Origin: Flavobacteriales bacterium
Lineage (GTDB): Bacteria; Bacteroidota; Bacteroidia; Flavobacteriales_F; PHOS-HE28
Length of the DNA stretch: 58,084 nt
Direction of reading: 5' to 3'
NCBI GenBank assembly: GCA_016717225.1
Contig: JADKGB010000014.1
Coordinates: 1 to 58,084 of the forward strand
Below the pieces are notes generated by a model. It ran no database searches. It saw only the letters and a program-made list of their open reading frames with translations, and had not been told where the DNA came from. Position numbers and translations under genes: made by a program. Positions 35,850 to 44,140 of this stretch are shown piece by piece (the stretch's first letter is position 1; each line of letters begins with the position of its first letter).

Positions 35850-36809
35850 ATGAACGTGCGCAACGCCATCATCCTGCCTCTGCTCTTGCTTGCGAGTGGT
35901 GTGTTGGCCGTGCCTGCAACCGGGCACGCGCAAGAGGCCGCCAAACTCATCGCCCAAGGAGATAGCCTGTTGGCGATGGATCGCCCGCAAAAAGCGATCG
36001 ACAAATTCACCCAAGCCATCGAGAAGGACGGCTCGGCCGCCAGCTATTCAGCACGAGCTCGCGCTTGGTACCAAATGGATCGTATGGATCGCTTCCTCTT
36101 GGACGCGGACAAGGCGCTCAAGCTGGATAGCACCCATGCACAAGCCAACTTCCAACGGGCTTTGTACGCTTTGCGCAGTGAGGATTTCCATAACGCTGAA
36201 CGGTATGCGAGCACATGTATCCGGCACGCACCTGTTTCCATGCGCAGTTCTGCTCTGGTGATCCGCGGACAAGCTCGAGCTGAATTGAAACAGAACAGCG
36301 GTGCGATCGCCGACCTGGAAGAAGGCTTGGGCGATCGAACGGAAGACCTGCCAGCCATGAAAACGCTGGCTCGCGCCCATGACGCCGCCGGCGATCATGC
36401 GGCAAGTCTGGCGGTGCTTGAGAAGCTCTGCGCCGTTGAACCCTATGATATTGGCAACTGGACCAACCGCGGTTTCGAGTTATCGGCTTTAGGCCGTTTT
36501 GAAGACGCGCTCACGATCTATGGCGAAGCGTTGGCGCTGGACAAGGACGAGCCCACGGTGCTTAGCAACAAGGCGAATTCGCTCTTGCAATTGGGCCGTT
36601 TCGATGAAGCACTCAGCGATGTGCAACGGAGCCTGAAAAGCTACCCCTCGAACGCGCTTGCCTTGCGCACTCGCGCGATCCTGTTGGCGCGCAAGGGTGA
36701 AAAGGAAAAAGCCTGTTCCGATCTGCACCTCGCTCGTGTCCTCGGCGGAGTAGCCGATATCAACAAGCTCATCGAAGAGCATTGCGCAGGCATACAGCCA
36801 AAGCGCTGA
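35850..36809 (+). CDS. Secreted tetratricopeptide-repeat protein
   Basis: The start at 35850 gives MNVRNAIILPLLLLASGVLA, a signal peptide; the longer frame adds 41 residues that overlap tsaD's tail and do not resemble one. The mature protein (about 295 residues) is built of TPR units, for example AAKLIAQGDSLLAMDRPQKA, ANFQRALYALRSEDFHNAER and PTVLSNKANSLLQLGRFDEA, about seven in total. TPR solenoids act as protein-binding scaffolds, in Bacteroidota often in the periplasm. No partner can be named. Its stop codon directly abuts the stop codon of the convergent T9SS gene (36809/36810). Confidence 0.82.
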   Translation: MNVRNAIILPLLLLASGVLAVPATGHAQEAAKLIAQGDSLLAMDRPQKAIDKFTQAIEKDGSAASYSARARAWYQMDRMDRFLLDADKALKLDSTHAQANFQRALYALRSEDFHNAERYASTCIRHAPVSMRSSALVIRGQARAELKQNSGAIADLEEGLGDRTEDLPAMKTLARAHDAAGDHAASLAVLEKLCAVEPYDIGNWTNRGFELSALGRFEDALTIYGEALALDKDEPTVLSNKANSLLQLGRFDEALSDVQRSLKSYPSNALALRTRAILLARKGEKEKACSDLHLARVLGGVADINKLIEEHCAGIQPKR

Positions 36810-39203
36810 TCACCTGACCACCGCTCGCAAGGTGCGTTGCGTCCCGTCGGTGCCTTCCACATGCACCAGGTACACGCCCTTTTCGCCATCCAAGTGGATC
36901 GAACACAGGCTGTTCACCAAGGGCACGGATGTTACCACCCGGCCAAGAAGATCCATGATCCGCACCTGCCCGGTCCTGATCCCGGATGTTTGGACGGTGA
37001 AGTTCCCATCACTCGGATTGGGAAGCACGGTAACCACAGCACCGATCCTTTCTTCCTCTATTCCCGCAAATGGCGAATTCGGCAACACCTCGAACCGATC
37101 GAGAGCTGCTTCCACCAAGTGGCCAGGGCTCGCATCCGATGTGTAGGCGATGAACTGCATGTTCGCTGTTGCAGGCAACAAACTGGTGATCGCCCATTGA
37201 CGCAAGACCCATGTGTGCGCACCCGGTGTGAACGCTGTTACTTCCTCGAGCGTGACGGTTTCATTTCCATTGGTCAGTTGCAGGAGAAATGAATCATTCA
37301 AACTCCCGCTTCCGCCACCGTTGAAAAACCAGCGGTAATAACGGACCCATGGATCCGGAACTCCCGTTGCGTCGAACACAGGCGATGTGAGTTGTGTGGC
37401 TCCATTATCCACATCATCGTTCCCCGCATCTCCTCCGTCGTTGCCGGTAACATAGGCCTGGTCAGCACAGTCACCATCCACATCAACATCCGGTGCGCAA
37501 GGACTGTTGTCATACTCGGTCCCTACGGGTTCACCCCGCTCCCATACTCCGCGCGGGGCATCGCCGGCCACGGTCCATCCCAGGTCAAGGGCAAAGTCAT
37601 CAGCATATCCCACTGGCAGCAAGACGATGATGTCGCTGGTCGCTTGCGAGAGCAATTGCTCTCCCAGGCATACCGTGTGGTACCCCCAGAGCCCTGCGGT
37701 AACCGTATAGGTTCCTTCGAAAATCGCCGGGAATGTGAACTGCCCGTTCGTATCCGACGTAGTGTTGAAGTCATACAGATCGCTTTGAATGTTCACCACC
37801 GCACCAGCAATGGGTGTATTGGAGCCCGCCTCTGAAACCAACCCACCGAATGCAAAAGACTCCAGCGGAACAAGGGCCACATCCAGCGTTGTGACCTGGC
37901 CGTTCACCAGCACAACACCCTCGATCGTCGCATCCTCGAAACCAGCTGCGGATACCACTACTTGATAGGTGCCCGCAACCGCCGATCCCGTGCTGTAGAG
38001 ACCATCGAAGCCAGTGACATCGGAAGCGTTCGTGCTCGTTATTGCAAGTGTAGCACTGCCCACCGGTGCCGAGGTCTGCACGTTCGTGATGATCCCTTCC
38101 AGTCTGCAAGCCGCCGTATAGGTCGGGCCTAGAATGTACAAGCCACCTTCGATGTCGCTCACGTACAGATTCCCGCTGGGAGCGTAAGGGTAAACACCCC
38201 AAGCACCGTTGAACCCATCTCCAGTGAACGGCGAAGTATCGTAGTGACCGGTCTCAACGATGTTCGTTGGATCACTGACATCGTAGATGGAAACGCCTTC
38301 GGTGTAGTAGCTCTGGATCACATAACCGTTCAACCAGTAAGTGTTGTGTATGATGGCCTGCGACCCGGGAGAGGTTTGCAATTTGTCCAGGAACTGGATG
38401 TCCGTAGGGTCACTTACATCGTATGCTGCGAGGTAGCTGTCAGGCCGCTCATCCGTGGTGAAAATGTACTGGCCACTATCATCGAGCCAGCAGTTGTGGG
38501 TGAAACTGTTCGGCGTGATCTGGGTACCCAGGAGAACAGGTGCCGCAGGGTTGGTGACATCCACGATGCTCATAAAGCCATCACTGATGTGCGCGTTGTA
38601 CAACAGGTTACCACGTGCGTAACAATCATGCACATACCATTGGTCGAATTCGCCTACCTCCACAGGTGCTTCCGGATCCTGCGTGAGATCGTACATGATC
38701 ACGCCGCCATTTCCCCGGTTACTTCCGTTCAGGTACAGCCGGCCGTTCGTTTCGTCAATAAAGAGGGAATGCGATGTGATCCAACCATTGCCTTGGAAAA
38801 GCGTGACCGGTAGTGTTGTACTCTGTGGCAAAGGGCTGAGGTCAATGATGTACAAGCCAGCTTCCGCCTCGGTGGTCATGTACGCATGGTCATTGTACAC
38901 CTTGATCTCCCGCCAGATGCTGGTGGGTCCCGGTGTGAAGAAGATCTCCAGCGGGTTGGCTGGGTCCGTAACGTTCACAACACTGAATCCACCGGTGTTG
39001 CCTCCGCTTCCGTTCACACCTACCAAGGCGTATTCGTTCCCGAGTTCATCGGTATAGCCCCAGATATTGCTCAGGTCACTGTTTCGCAGTGTCTGATAAC
39101 TCAGGTTGCCCAATTCCGTGATATTGAGTTGCGCGGAAACGGGCGCCAGAGCGAGCATCAAGAAACCGCTCAGCAGACTTGAAAAAGGGTAGTTTTTGAA
39201 CAT
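36810..39203 (-). CDS. Large secreted LVIVD/choice-of-anchor B protein with T9SS sorting domain
   Basis: From 39203 the protein starts MFKNYPFSSLLSGFLMLALA, a signal peptide. Residues about 25-370 are beta-propeller-like LVIVD repeats (for example GGFSVVNVTDPANPLEIF, GVSIYDVSDPTNIVETGHYD) typical of choice-of-anchor B proteins. Two carboxypeptidase-regulatory-like domains follow (LEGIITNVQTSAPVGSATL and AFGGLVSEAGSNTPIAGAVV), then a concanavalin-like region with DPWVRYYRWFFNGGG. A T9SS type A sorting domain closes it (VTVLPNPSDGNFTVQTSGIR ... GVYLVHVEGTDGTQRTLRAV). It should be exported to the cell surface by T9SS. No enzymatic motif is visible. Confidence 0.87.
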   Translation of the reverse strand: MFKNYPFSSLLSGFLMLALAPVSAQLNITELGNLSYQTLRNSDLSNIWGYTDELGNEYALVGVNGSGGNTGGFSVVNVTDPANPLEIFFTPGPTSIWREIKVYNDHAYMTTEAEAGLYIIDLSPLPQSTTLPVTLFQGNGWITSHSLFIDETNGRLYLNGSNRGNGGVIMYDLTQDPEAPVEVGEFDQWYVHDCYARGNLLYNAHISDGFMSIVDVTNPAAPVLLGTQITPNSFTHNCWLDDSGQYIFTTDERPDSYLAAYDVSDPTDIQFLDKLQTSPGSQAIIHNTYWLNGYVIQSYYTEGVSIYDVSDPTNIVETGHYDTSPFTGDGFNGAWGVYPYAPSGNLYVSDIEGGLYILGPTYTAACRLEGIITNVQTSAPVGSATLAITSTNASDVTGFDGLYSTGSAVAGTYQVVVSAAGFEDATIEGVVLVNGQVTTLDVALVPLESFAFGGLVSEAGSNTPIAGAVVNIQSDLYDFNTTSDTNGQFTFPAIFEGTYTVTAGLWGYHTVCLGEQLLSQATSDIIVLLPVGYADDFALDLGWTVAGDAPRGVWERGEPVGTEYDNSPCAPDVDVDGDCADQAYVTGNDGGDAGNDDVDNGATQLTSPVFDATGVPDPWVRYYRWFFNGGGSGSLNDSFLLQLTNGNETVTLEEVTAFTPGAHTWVLRQWAITSLLPATANMQFIAYTSDASPGHLVEAALDRFEVLPNSPFAGIEEERIGAVVTVLPNPSDGNFTVQTSGIRTGQVRIMDLLGRVVTSVPLVNSLCSIHLDGEKGVYLVHVEGTDGTQRTLRAVVR

Positions 39204-39363
39204 GCTGGCAAGGTAGAGGGTTGCTTTGATCCCAACGTGAACCCGCATACATTAATACCCGGCGTTCCGTGGGATCCTTGGCTGTGCGTGTGATACGGCA
39301 ACCGTTCTATCGACCGGCGATCTAATTTGGGCCGCCGAAAAGCTCGAAAGCACCGGCCAACCG

Positions 39364-40158
39364 ATGAACGATATCCTCTGCCCTACCGATTTCACGCCGG
39401 CTGCCGCGGTGGCACAGCGGTACGCCACCGCCATCGCCGCCAAGAGCGGTTCGTCCATTACGCTCTTGCACGTGCTCGATAAGCACCACCACCAAAGCGA
39501 TGCCTTGGCCAATGCCAGCGCGCAAATGGGCACTGCCGCGGAGGCGTTGCCGTTGCAGGTGAAGGTGAACGAGGTTTTCCGTGAGGGCGACCCGTTGAAA
39601 CAGATCGTTGCCGAAAGTCAGAAGCAGCACGCGCTCATGGTCGTGGGCACCCACGGGCCCAAGGGACTTCGACAGTCGTTGTTGGGAGCGGACATTTTGA
39701 AGCTCGTGCGCCATGTTGCTGTGCCTTCGTTGGTGGTGCAGGCAGAAAGCCCAGCCGATGTTCACATGGACCGGATCCTGTTGCCCGTGGCCGGGCACGA
39801 TGACATCTCCAGATTGCTTGATGCCGTTTGCCATCTCGCCAGAACGTTCAGTGCTGAAGTACATGTGTTCCAGATCATGCGCCCAGGTGAACAACCGAGC
39901 GATCAGCTTCTGAAGAACAAATTGGTCATGCTGAACCGTTTGGAGAAGGAAGGCGTCGCTCACGTTGAGGCCAACGTTCCTTCGACGGTTTTCAGTTTGG
40001 GTTTTGCTGAGCAAACGATCCGCTATGCAACGGAGATCGGCGCAGGCTGCATCGCCATTATGGCCAAGGCCAGTGCGGAATACACATATATCGCCGATGC
40101 CGAGAAGGAGCGCTTGCTGTTGAACGACGCGAAGGTGCCGGTGCTGTGTGCGGTGTGA
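39364..40158 (+). CDS. Tandem universal stress protein (UspA family)
   Basis: Two Usp domains are fused in 264 residues. Domain 1 starts MNDILCPTDFTPAAAVAQRYA and ends with the nucleotide-binding VVGTHGPKGLRQSLLGADILKL. Domain 2 begins near residue 138 (MDRILLPVAGHDDISRLLDAV) and its terminal motif (IMAKASAEYTYIADAEKERL) lacks the GxxGx9G(S/T) ATP signature, so it is probably non-ATP binding. Such tandem Usp proteins respond to starvation or oxidative stress. The gene is isolated between two minus-strand genes. Confidence 0.85.
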   Translation: MNDILCPTDFTPAAAVAQRYATAIAAKSGSSITLLHVLDKHHHQSDALANASAQMGTAAEALPLQVKVNEVFREGDPLKQIVAESQKQHALMVVGTHGPKGLRQSLLGADILKLVRHVAVPSLVVQAESPADVHMDRILLPVAGHDDISRLLDAVCHLARTFSAEVHVFQIMRPGEQPSDQLLKNKLVMLNRLEKEGVAHVEANVPSTVFSLGFAEQTIRYATEIGAGCIAIMAKASAEYTYIADAEKERLLLNDAKVPVLCAV

Positions 40159-40194
40159 TGCGCCAACAGCACGCTCGCCCGCGGTCGTGTTCCG

Positions 40195-42975
40195 TCAATC
40201 GAACCCCAAAGTAGCCTGCTTCCCCGGCTTGTAGCCGATGATCGGATCGTCCGGTGAGCGGTCTTCACCGGCCCCGGCCTCCGAGCCGGGGCCTATGCCG
40301 CTCGCCTTTTTGAACTGCTTCACTGGCGATTCTTCCAGATCCTCTTCTTCAGGTGCTTCCAGGTTGCCGATCTCCTCATCGGTGATCAACATGGCTTGCT
40401 TCTCTTCCAACTCCACCGTCATGGGTATGAAGACCGGCGTGTTCAGTGCGAGTTCCTTCACCTTGTGCGGCGTAAGTCGATTGCCCAAGGCCTTCACTCC
40501 TTTCACGGTGATGAAATCCTTCAGGACGATGTCCTCGTCCTCGCGTAGCGTACTGCGTTTGTCGTAGGCCACGTGAATCGCGGTATCCATAACAAGGCTG
40601 TGCAGTGTCAGTTTACTGTCCGGGTGTTCGGTAATGAAGACCACCGGATCGCGCGAAGGCTCATCGATCGCGAAGCGCTTCACATTGAACTGCTGCTTCT
40701 CCCCTTCCCAATACACGGCGCTCACGATCTCTTTCGGGTTCCACTTCACCACCGTAAGGGCATCGTCCGGAAAGTGCGTGCTCAATGCGAACGGATAGAG
40801 CTGGTATTGCCCGCTTGCCATGATCGCCAGGATCCGGTCTTCACCACCGAAGCGCCCGAGGTATCGTCCGTGGCCCGTGTCGTTCAGGCGGCGCACGGTT
40901 TCATCGAACCAGATGGGGATAGCTCCCAAGGTGCTGCCGCCTCGTTCCTTTTGCGTGACTTTCTGCACCATGTAGCGCGTGAGCAGATTTCCCTGGCTGC
41001 TTCGCCCTTTCACGAGCATCTGCCCGAAGTCCACATCGAACTGGCTCTTGCGCAAATTGGGGCGTGGTCGCAGTTGGATCCGCACGGTTTCACTCGCGCC
41101 ATCGGGGTTCGCCGTGAAGTACAACACCTTGCTTCCTGGTGTTCCCTTGGTGAGGTCATACACGTTGTCGCGCACGATCCCCGTTACGGCGAAGCGCTTC
41201 ATGTAGTAGGCACCTTGGGGACCATCCTGATAGATGAGGTGATAGATCGTACGCTCATCACCCTTCTTCCACACGCCCACGTGCAACAGGCCTTTCCCAA
41301 TGAATTTCTTGTCGGCGACCTTCGTTACGATCATCGTTCCGTCCTCGCGGAAAACAATGATGTCGTCGATCTCCGAGCAATCATCCACGAACTCGAAGCT
41401 GCGCAGGCTCCAGCCCATGAAGCCTTCGGCCCTGTCGAGGTAGAGTTTCTTGTTCGCAACAGCCACCTTGGTGGCTACGATCGTGTCGAAGGTGCGCAGC
41501 TCGGTTTTCCGTTCTCGACCTGAACCGTACTTGCGTTTCAGTTCCTTGAAGTGATCGATGGCGTAGTCGACGATCGCGTCGAGTTTCGCCTGTGTTTCAG
41601 CGATCGCCTCTTCCAAGGACCGGATGTGCTCATCGGCCTTGAACGCATCGAACTTGCTGATCCGTTTGATCTTGATCTCGGTGAGTTTCAGAACGTCCTC
41701 ATCGGTCACGGGTCGGCGCAGCTCCTGGATGTGCGGCTTCAGTCCCTTGTGGATGAAGCTGATCACCTCTTCCCACGTTTCGGCCTCTTCGATCTTGCGG
41801 TAGACCTTCTTCTCGATGAAGATCTTTTCCAGTGAAGCGAAATGCCATTGCTGATCCAACTCACCGAGCTTGATCTTCAATTCCAGTTCGAGCAAGCGCA
41901 ACGTATTGTCCGTGCTGTTCTTCAACAGTTCGGTAACGCCCACGAAGCGCGGCTTGTCGTTCTCGATCACACAGGCGTTCGGCGCCAGGCTCATCTCGCA
42001 ATCCGTGAACGCATAGAGCGCATCGATCGTATTGTCCGGTGATACGCCTGCCGCAAGGTGGATCACGATCTCCGCGTTCTCGGCCGTGTTGTCCTCCACA
42101 TGTCGCACCTTGATCTTGCCTTTCTCGTTGGCTTTCAGAATGCTTTCGATCAAGCTTACCGTGGTGGTGCCGAACGGAATTTCATTGATCACCAACGTCT
42201 TCGCATCCTCTTTGCGGATGCGGGCCCGAACGCGCACGCGCCCGCCTCGCTCGCCGTCGTTGTAGTTCTCCACATCCGCCATTCCACCGGTGTGGAAGTC
42301 GGGGACCAACTTGGGGTTCTTGCCGCGCAGCACAGCGATGCTGGCGTCGATAAGTTCGTTGAAGTTGTGTGGCAGGATCTTGCACGATAGACCCACCGCG
42401 ATGCCTTCGCCACCCTGCGCGAGCAACAGCGGAAATTTCACCGGAAGGAAGATCGGCTCCTTGTTCCGGCCATCGTAACTGAGTTGCCACTCCGTGGTCT
42501 TCGGATTGAACACGACATCGTGCGCGAACTTGCTCAGGCGGGCCTCGATGTATCGCGGAGCTGCCGCACTATCACCGGTAAGTGTGTTGCCCCAGTTGCC
42601 CTGGCAATCGATCACCAGGTCCTTCTGTCCAAGTTGCACGAGCGCATCACCTATGCTCGCATCACCGTGCGGGTGGTACTGCATGGTGTGGCCAATGATG
42701 TTCGCCACCTTGTTGTAGCGGCCATCATCCAGGTCCTTCATCGCGTGCAGGATGCGCCGTTGCACCGGTTTCAACCCGTCGTACAACGCGGGCACCGCAC
42801 GCTCCAGGATCACGTAGCTGGCGTAATCCAGGAACCACTCGCGGTACATGCCGCTCACACTGTACGTACCCGCCTGACCAGCACTCGGGATGCTGCTCTT
42901 CGGCGAGGTACTTTCGGGCGCGTTCTCCTCGCCGTTCGCTTCGGGAATGGTTCCGTTCTCGTTCTCGTCGCTCAT
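40195..42975 (-). CDS. parC: DNA topoisomerase IV subunit A (ParC/GyrA family)
   Basis: The catalytic DNA-cleaving subunit of a type IIA topoisomerase. From the start at 42975 the protein has about 926 residues. A disordered acidic N terminus precedes the winged-helix domain with LERAVPALYDGLKPVQRRILHAMKDL and the active-site tyrosine in AAPRYIEARLSKFAHD. The tower, coiled-coil and C-gate regions follow. The C-terminal part (about 500 onward) forms a partial beta-pinwheel. The GyrA-box QRRGGxG is not evident, which favours topoisomerase IV over gyrase. It is the last gene of the operon with parE, translationally coupled by ATGA to the upstream lipoprotein. Confidence 0.93.
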   Translation of the reverse strand: MSDENENGTIPEANGEENAPESTSPKSSIPSAGQAGTYSVSGMYREWFLDYASYVILERAVPALYDGLKPVQRRILHAMKDLDDGRYNKVANIIGHTMQYHPHGDASIGDALVQLGQKDLVIDCQGNWGNTLTGDSAAAPRYIEARLSKFAHDVVFNPKTTEWQLSYDGRNKEPIFLPVKFPLLLAQGGEGIAVGLSCKILPHNFNELIDASIAVLRGKNPKLVPDFHTGGMADVENYNDGERGGRVRVRARIRKEDAKTLVINEIPFGTTTVSLIESILKANEKGKIKVRHVEDNTAENAEIVIHLAAGVSPDNTIDALYAFTDCEMSLAPNACVIENDKPRFVGVTELLKNSTDNTLRLLELELKIKLGELDQQWHFASLEKIFIEKKVYRKIEEAETWEEVISFIHKGLKPHIQELRRPVTDEDVLKLTEIKIKRISKFDAFKADEHIRSLEEAIAETQAKLDAIVDYAIDHFKELKRKYGSGRERKTELRTFDTIVATKVAVANKKLYLDRAEGFMGWSLRSFEFVDDCSEIDDIIVFREDGTMIVTKVADKKFIGKGLLHVGVWKKGDERTIYHLIYQDGPQGAYYMKRFAVTGIVRDNVYDLTKGTPGSKVLYFTANPDGASETVRIQLRPRPNLRKSQFDVDFGQMLVKGRSSQGNLLTRYMVQKVTQKERGGSTLGAIPIWFDETVRRLNDTGHGRYLGRFGGEDRILAIMASGQYQLYPFALSTHFPDDALTVVKWNPKEIVSAVYWEGEKQQFNVKRFAIDEPSRDPVVFITEHPDSKLTLHSLVMDTAIHVAYDKRSTLREDEDIVLKDFITVKGVKALGNRLTPHKVKELALNTPVFIPMTVELEEKQAMLITDEEIGNLEAPEEEDLEESPVKQFKKASGIGPGSEAGAGEDRSPDDPIIGYKPGKQATLGFD

Positions 42976-43406
42976 GGCAATGTGCCGCAGATCGTTTCCG
43001 CGCGGCCGTGGTGGTAATTGTTCGAGAGGCTCAATTGAAGGCACACCTCCTGGCCCGGACCAGCGGGCGTGCGGTAATAGGTGAGCAGATCGCTACCCGC
43101 TGGGAATTGGGGAACGATCTCTGAAACGCCAGCCCCTTGATCCTGCACGAAAACACTGTAGCTCTGGGGTTCCAAAAAAAGTCCGCTGGCTACCCTGAAC
43201 TGAAAAACTTGACGGGTCAGGTCCCCATTGATGACCTCGGTGAACGTGGTGTCGAACGCGAACACCGGCGGGCCAACGTACTCGCGATCGAACGGGTTGT
43301 TATTCAACGTGTCCACATCCAATTCATCCTTGTAACACCCGCAGAGCAACGGAAGCAAGGCCATCAGCCAACGAGCGGTAAGAGCGGGAAATGGGATCGT
43401 CCTCAT
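42972..43406 (-). CDS. Small lipoprotein between parE and parC
   Basis: The 144-residue product begins MRTIPFPALTARWLMALLPLLCGCYKDE, a lipoprotein signal with lipobox LLCGC. The remaining 115 residues are beta-rich (FDTTFTEVINGDLTRQVFQF, SYSVFVQDQGAGVSEIVPQF) with a late Cys pair (EVCLQL, ETICGTLP) that might form a disulfide. No family is recognised. It overlaps both neighbours by 4 bases (ATGA), so it is translated in one run with orf 43403-44140 and parC. Confidence 0.8.
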   Translation of the reverse strand: MRTIPFPALTARWLMALLPLLCGCYKDELDVDTLNNNPFDREYVGPPVFAFDTTFTEVINGDLTRQVFQFRVASGLFLEPQSYSVFVQDQGAGVSEIVPQFPAGSDLLTYYRTPAGPGQEVCLQLSLSNNYHHGRAETICGTLP

Positions 43407-44140
43407 CGCAGGTTGATGTGCATGCCCGTCATGAAGTAGCCGCCGCGTTCCGATGGCATCCAGACCAGTCCATCGAATTTCACACGCTCCGTGTCGTTGA
43501 ATTTCGGGGCACCCCGCTTGGCGTTGCGCAGGATCATCCAGGTTGACCCAACGGCCACGGCTGCGAACAGTCCGGCGGTCACATAGAAGACGCCACGTTT
43601 ATCGCTCAGGTCGGTCTTGTGACCCGGGATCAGCACATCTTTGAGCTGCGCAATGGCCTGCGGATCGGATCCTGTTCGATAGGCCTCTTCATCGGCCTGC
43701 AATTGATCGTGCGCGCTCTTGTACTTGCCGAAACTGACGCCGGCCAAGACCCCTGTTCCAACGATCGCGAGTGTGGGCAGCGCTGAAGTGAGCAGGTTCC
43801 GCTTCTTCATTTCATGCACTTCGCGATCATACGCCCGGAACGCATCGCTGTATGGCAGATAGAGCACAATGTCCTTGGTGCGGCCCTCGACGACCATGAT
43901 CGTTGTGTCCACCATGCGCCGCTCAGGTGCCCAGAACGTGAAGTGGTGTGGCCCCGCGCTCAACTCCACTTCGCGCTGTTGCATGCGGAACTGGTGATCC
44001 AGAACGAACGAGTAGTTCCCACCGGGATCAACGATGAAGCGAAGTTTGCCGGCCGCTTGGGCCGAAGCGGACGAATTCAACAACATGCACACCTGAACGC
44101 CGATGTACCAATAGCACCATTTGTTCGCATACGTCCGCAT
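43403..44140 (-). CDS. Membrane protein with PEGA-like domain, between parE and parC
   Basis: The ATG at 44140 (MRTYANKWCYWY) shares one base with the parE stop (TGATG); a GTG one codon earlier is the alternative. A signal sequence (GVQVCMLLNSSASAQA) leads to a beta-domain of about 80 residues (LRFIVDPGGNYSFVLDHQFR ... VELSAGPHHFTFWAPE) that resembles PEGA-type repeats. Then come two transmembrane helices (ALPTLAIVGTGVLAGVSF and VFYVTAGLFAAVAVGSTWMI). The C-terminal MPSERGGYFMTGMHINLR may be periplasmic. Function unknown; its placement inside the topoisomerase operon is unusual. Confidence 0.78.
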   Translation of the reverse strand: MRTYANKWCYWYIGVQVCMLLNSSASAQAAGKLRFIVDPGGNYSFVLDHQFRMQQREVELSAGPHHFTFWAPERRMVDTTIMVVEGRTKDIVLYLPYSDAFRAYDREVHEMKKRNLLTSALPTLAIVGTGVLAGVSFGKYKSAHDQLQADEEAYRTGSDPQAIAQLKDVLIPGHKTDLSDKRGVFYVTAGLFAAVAVGSTWMILRNAKRGAPKFNDTERVKFDGLVWMPSERGGYFMTGMHINLR

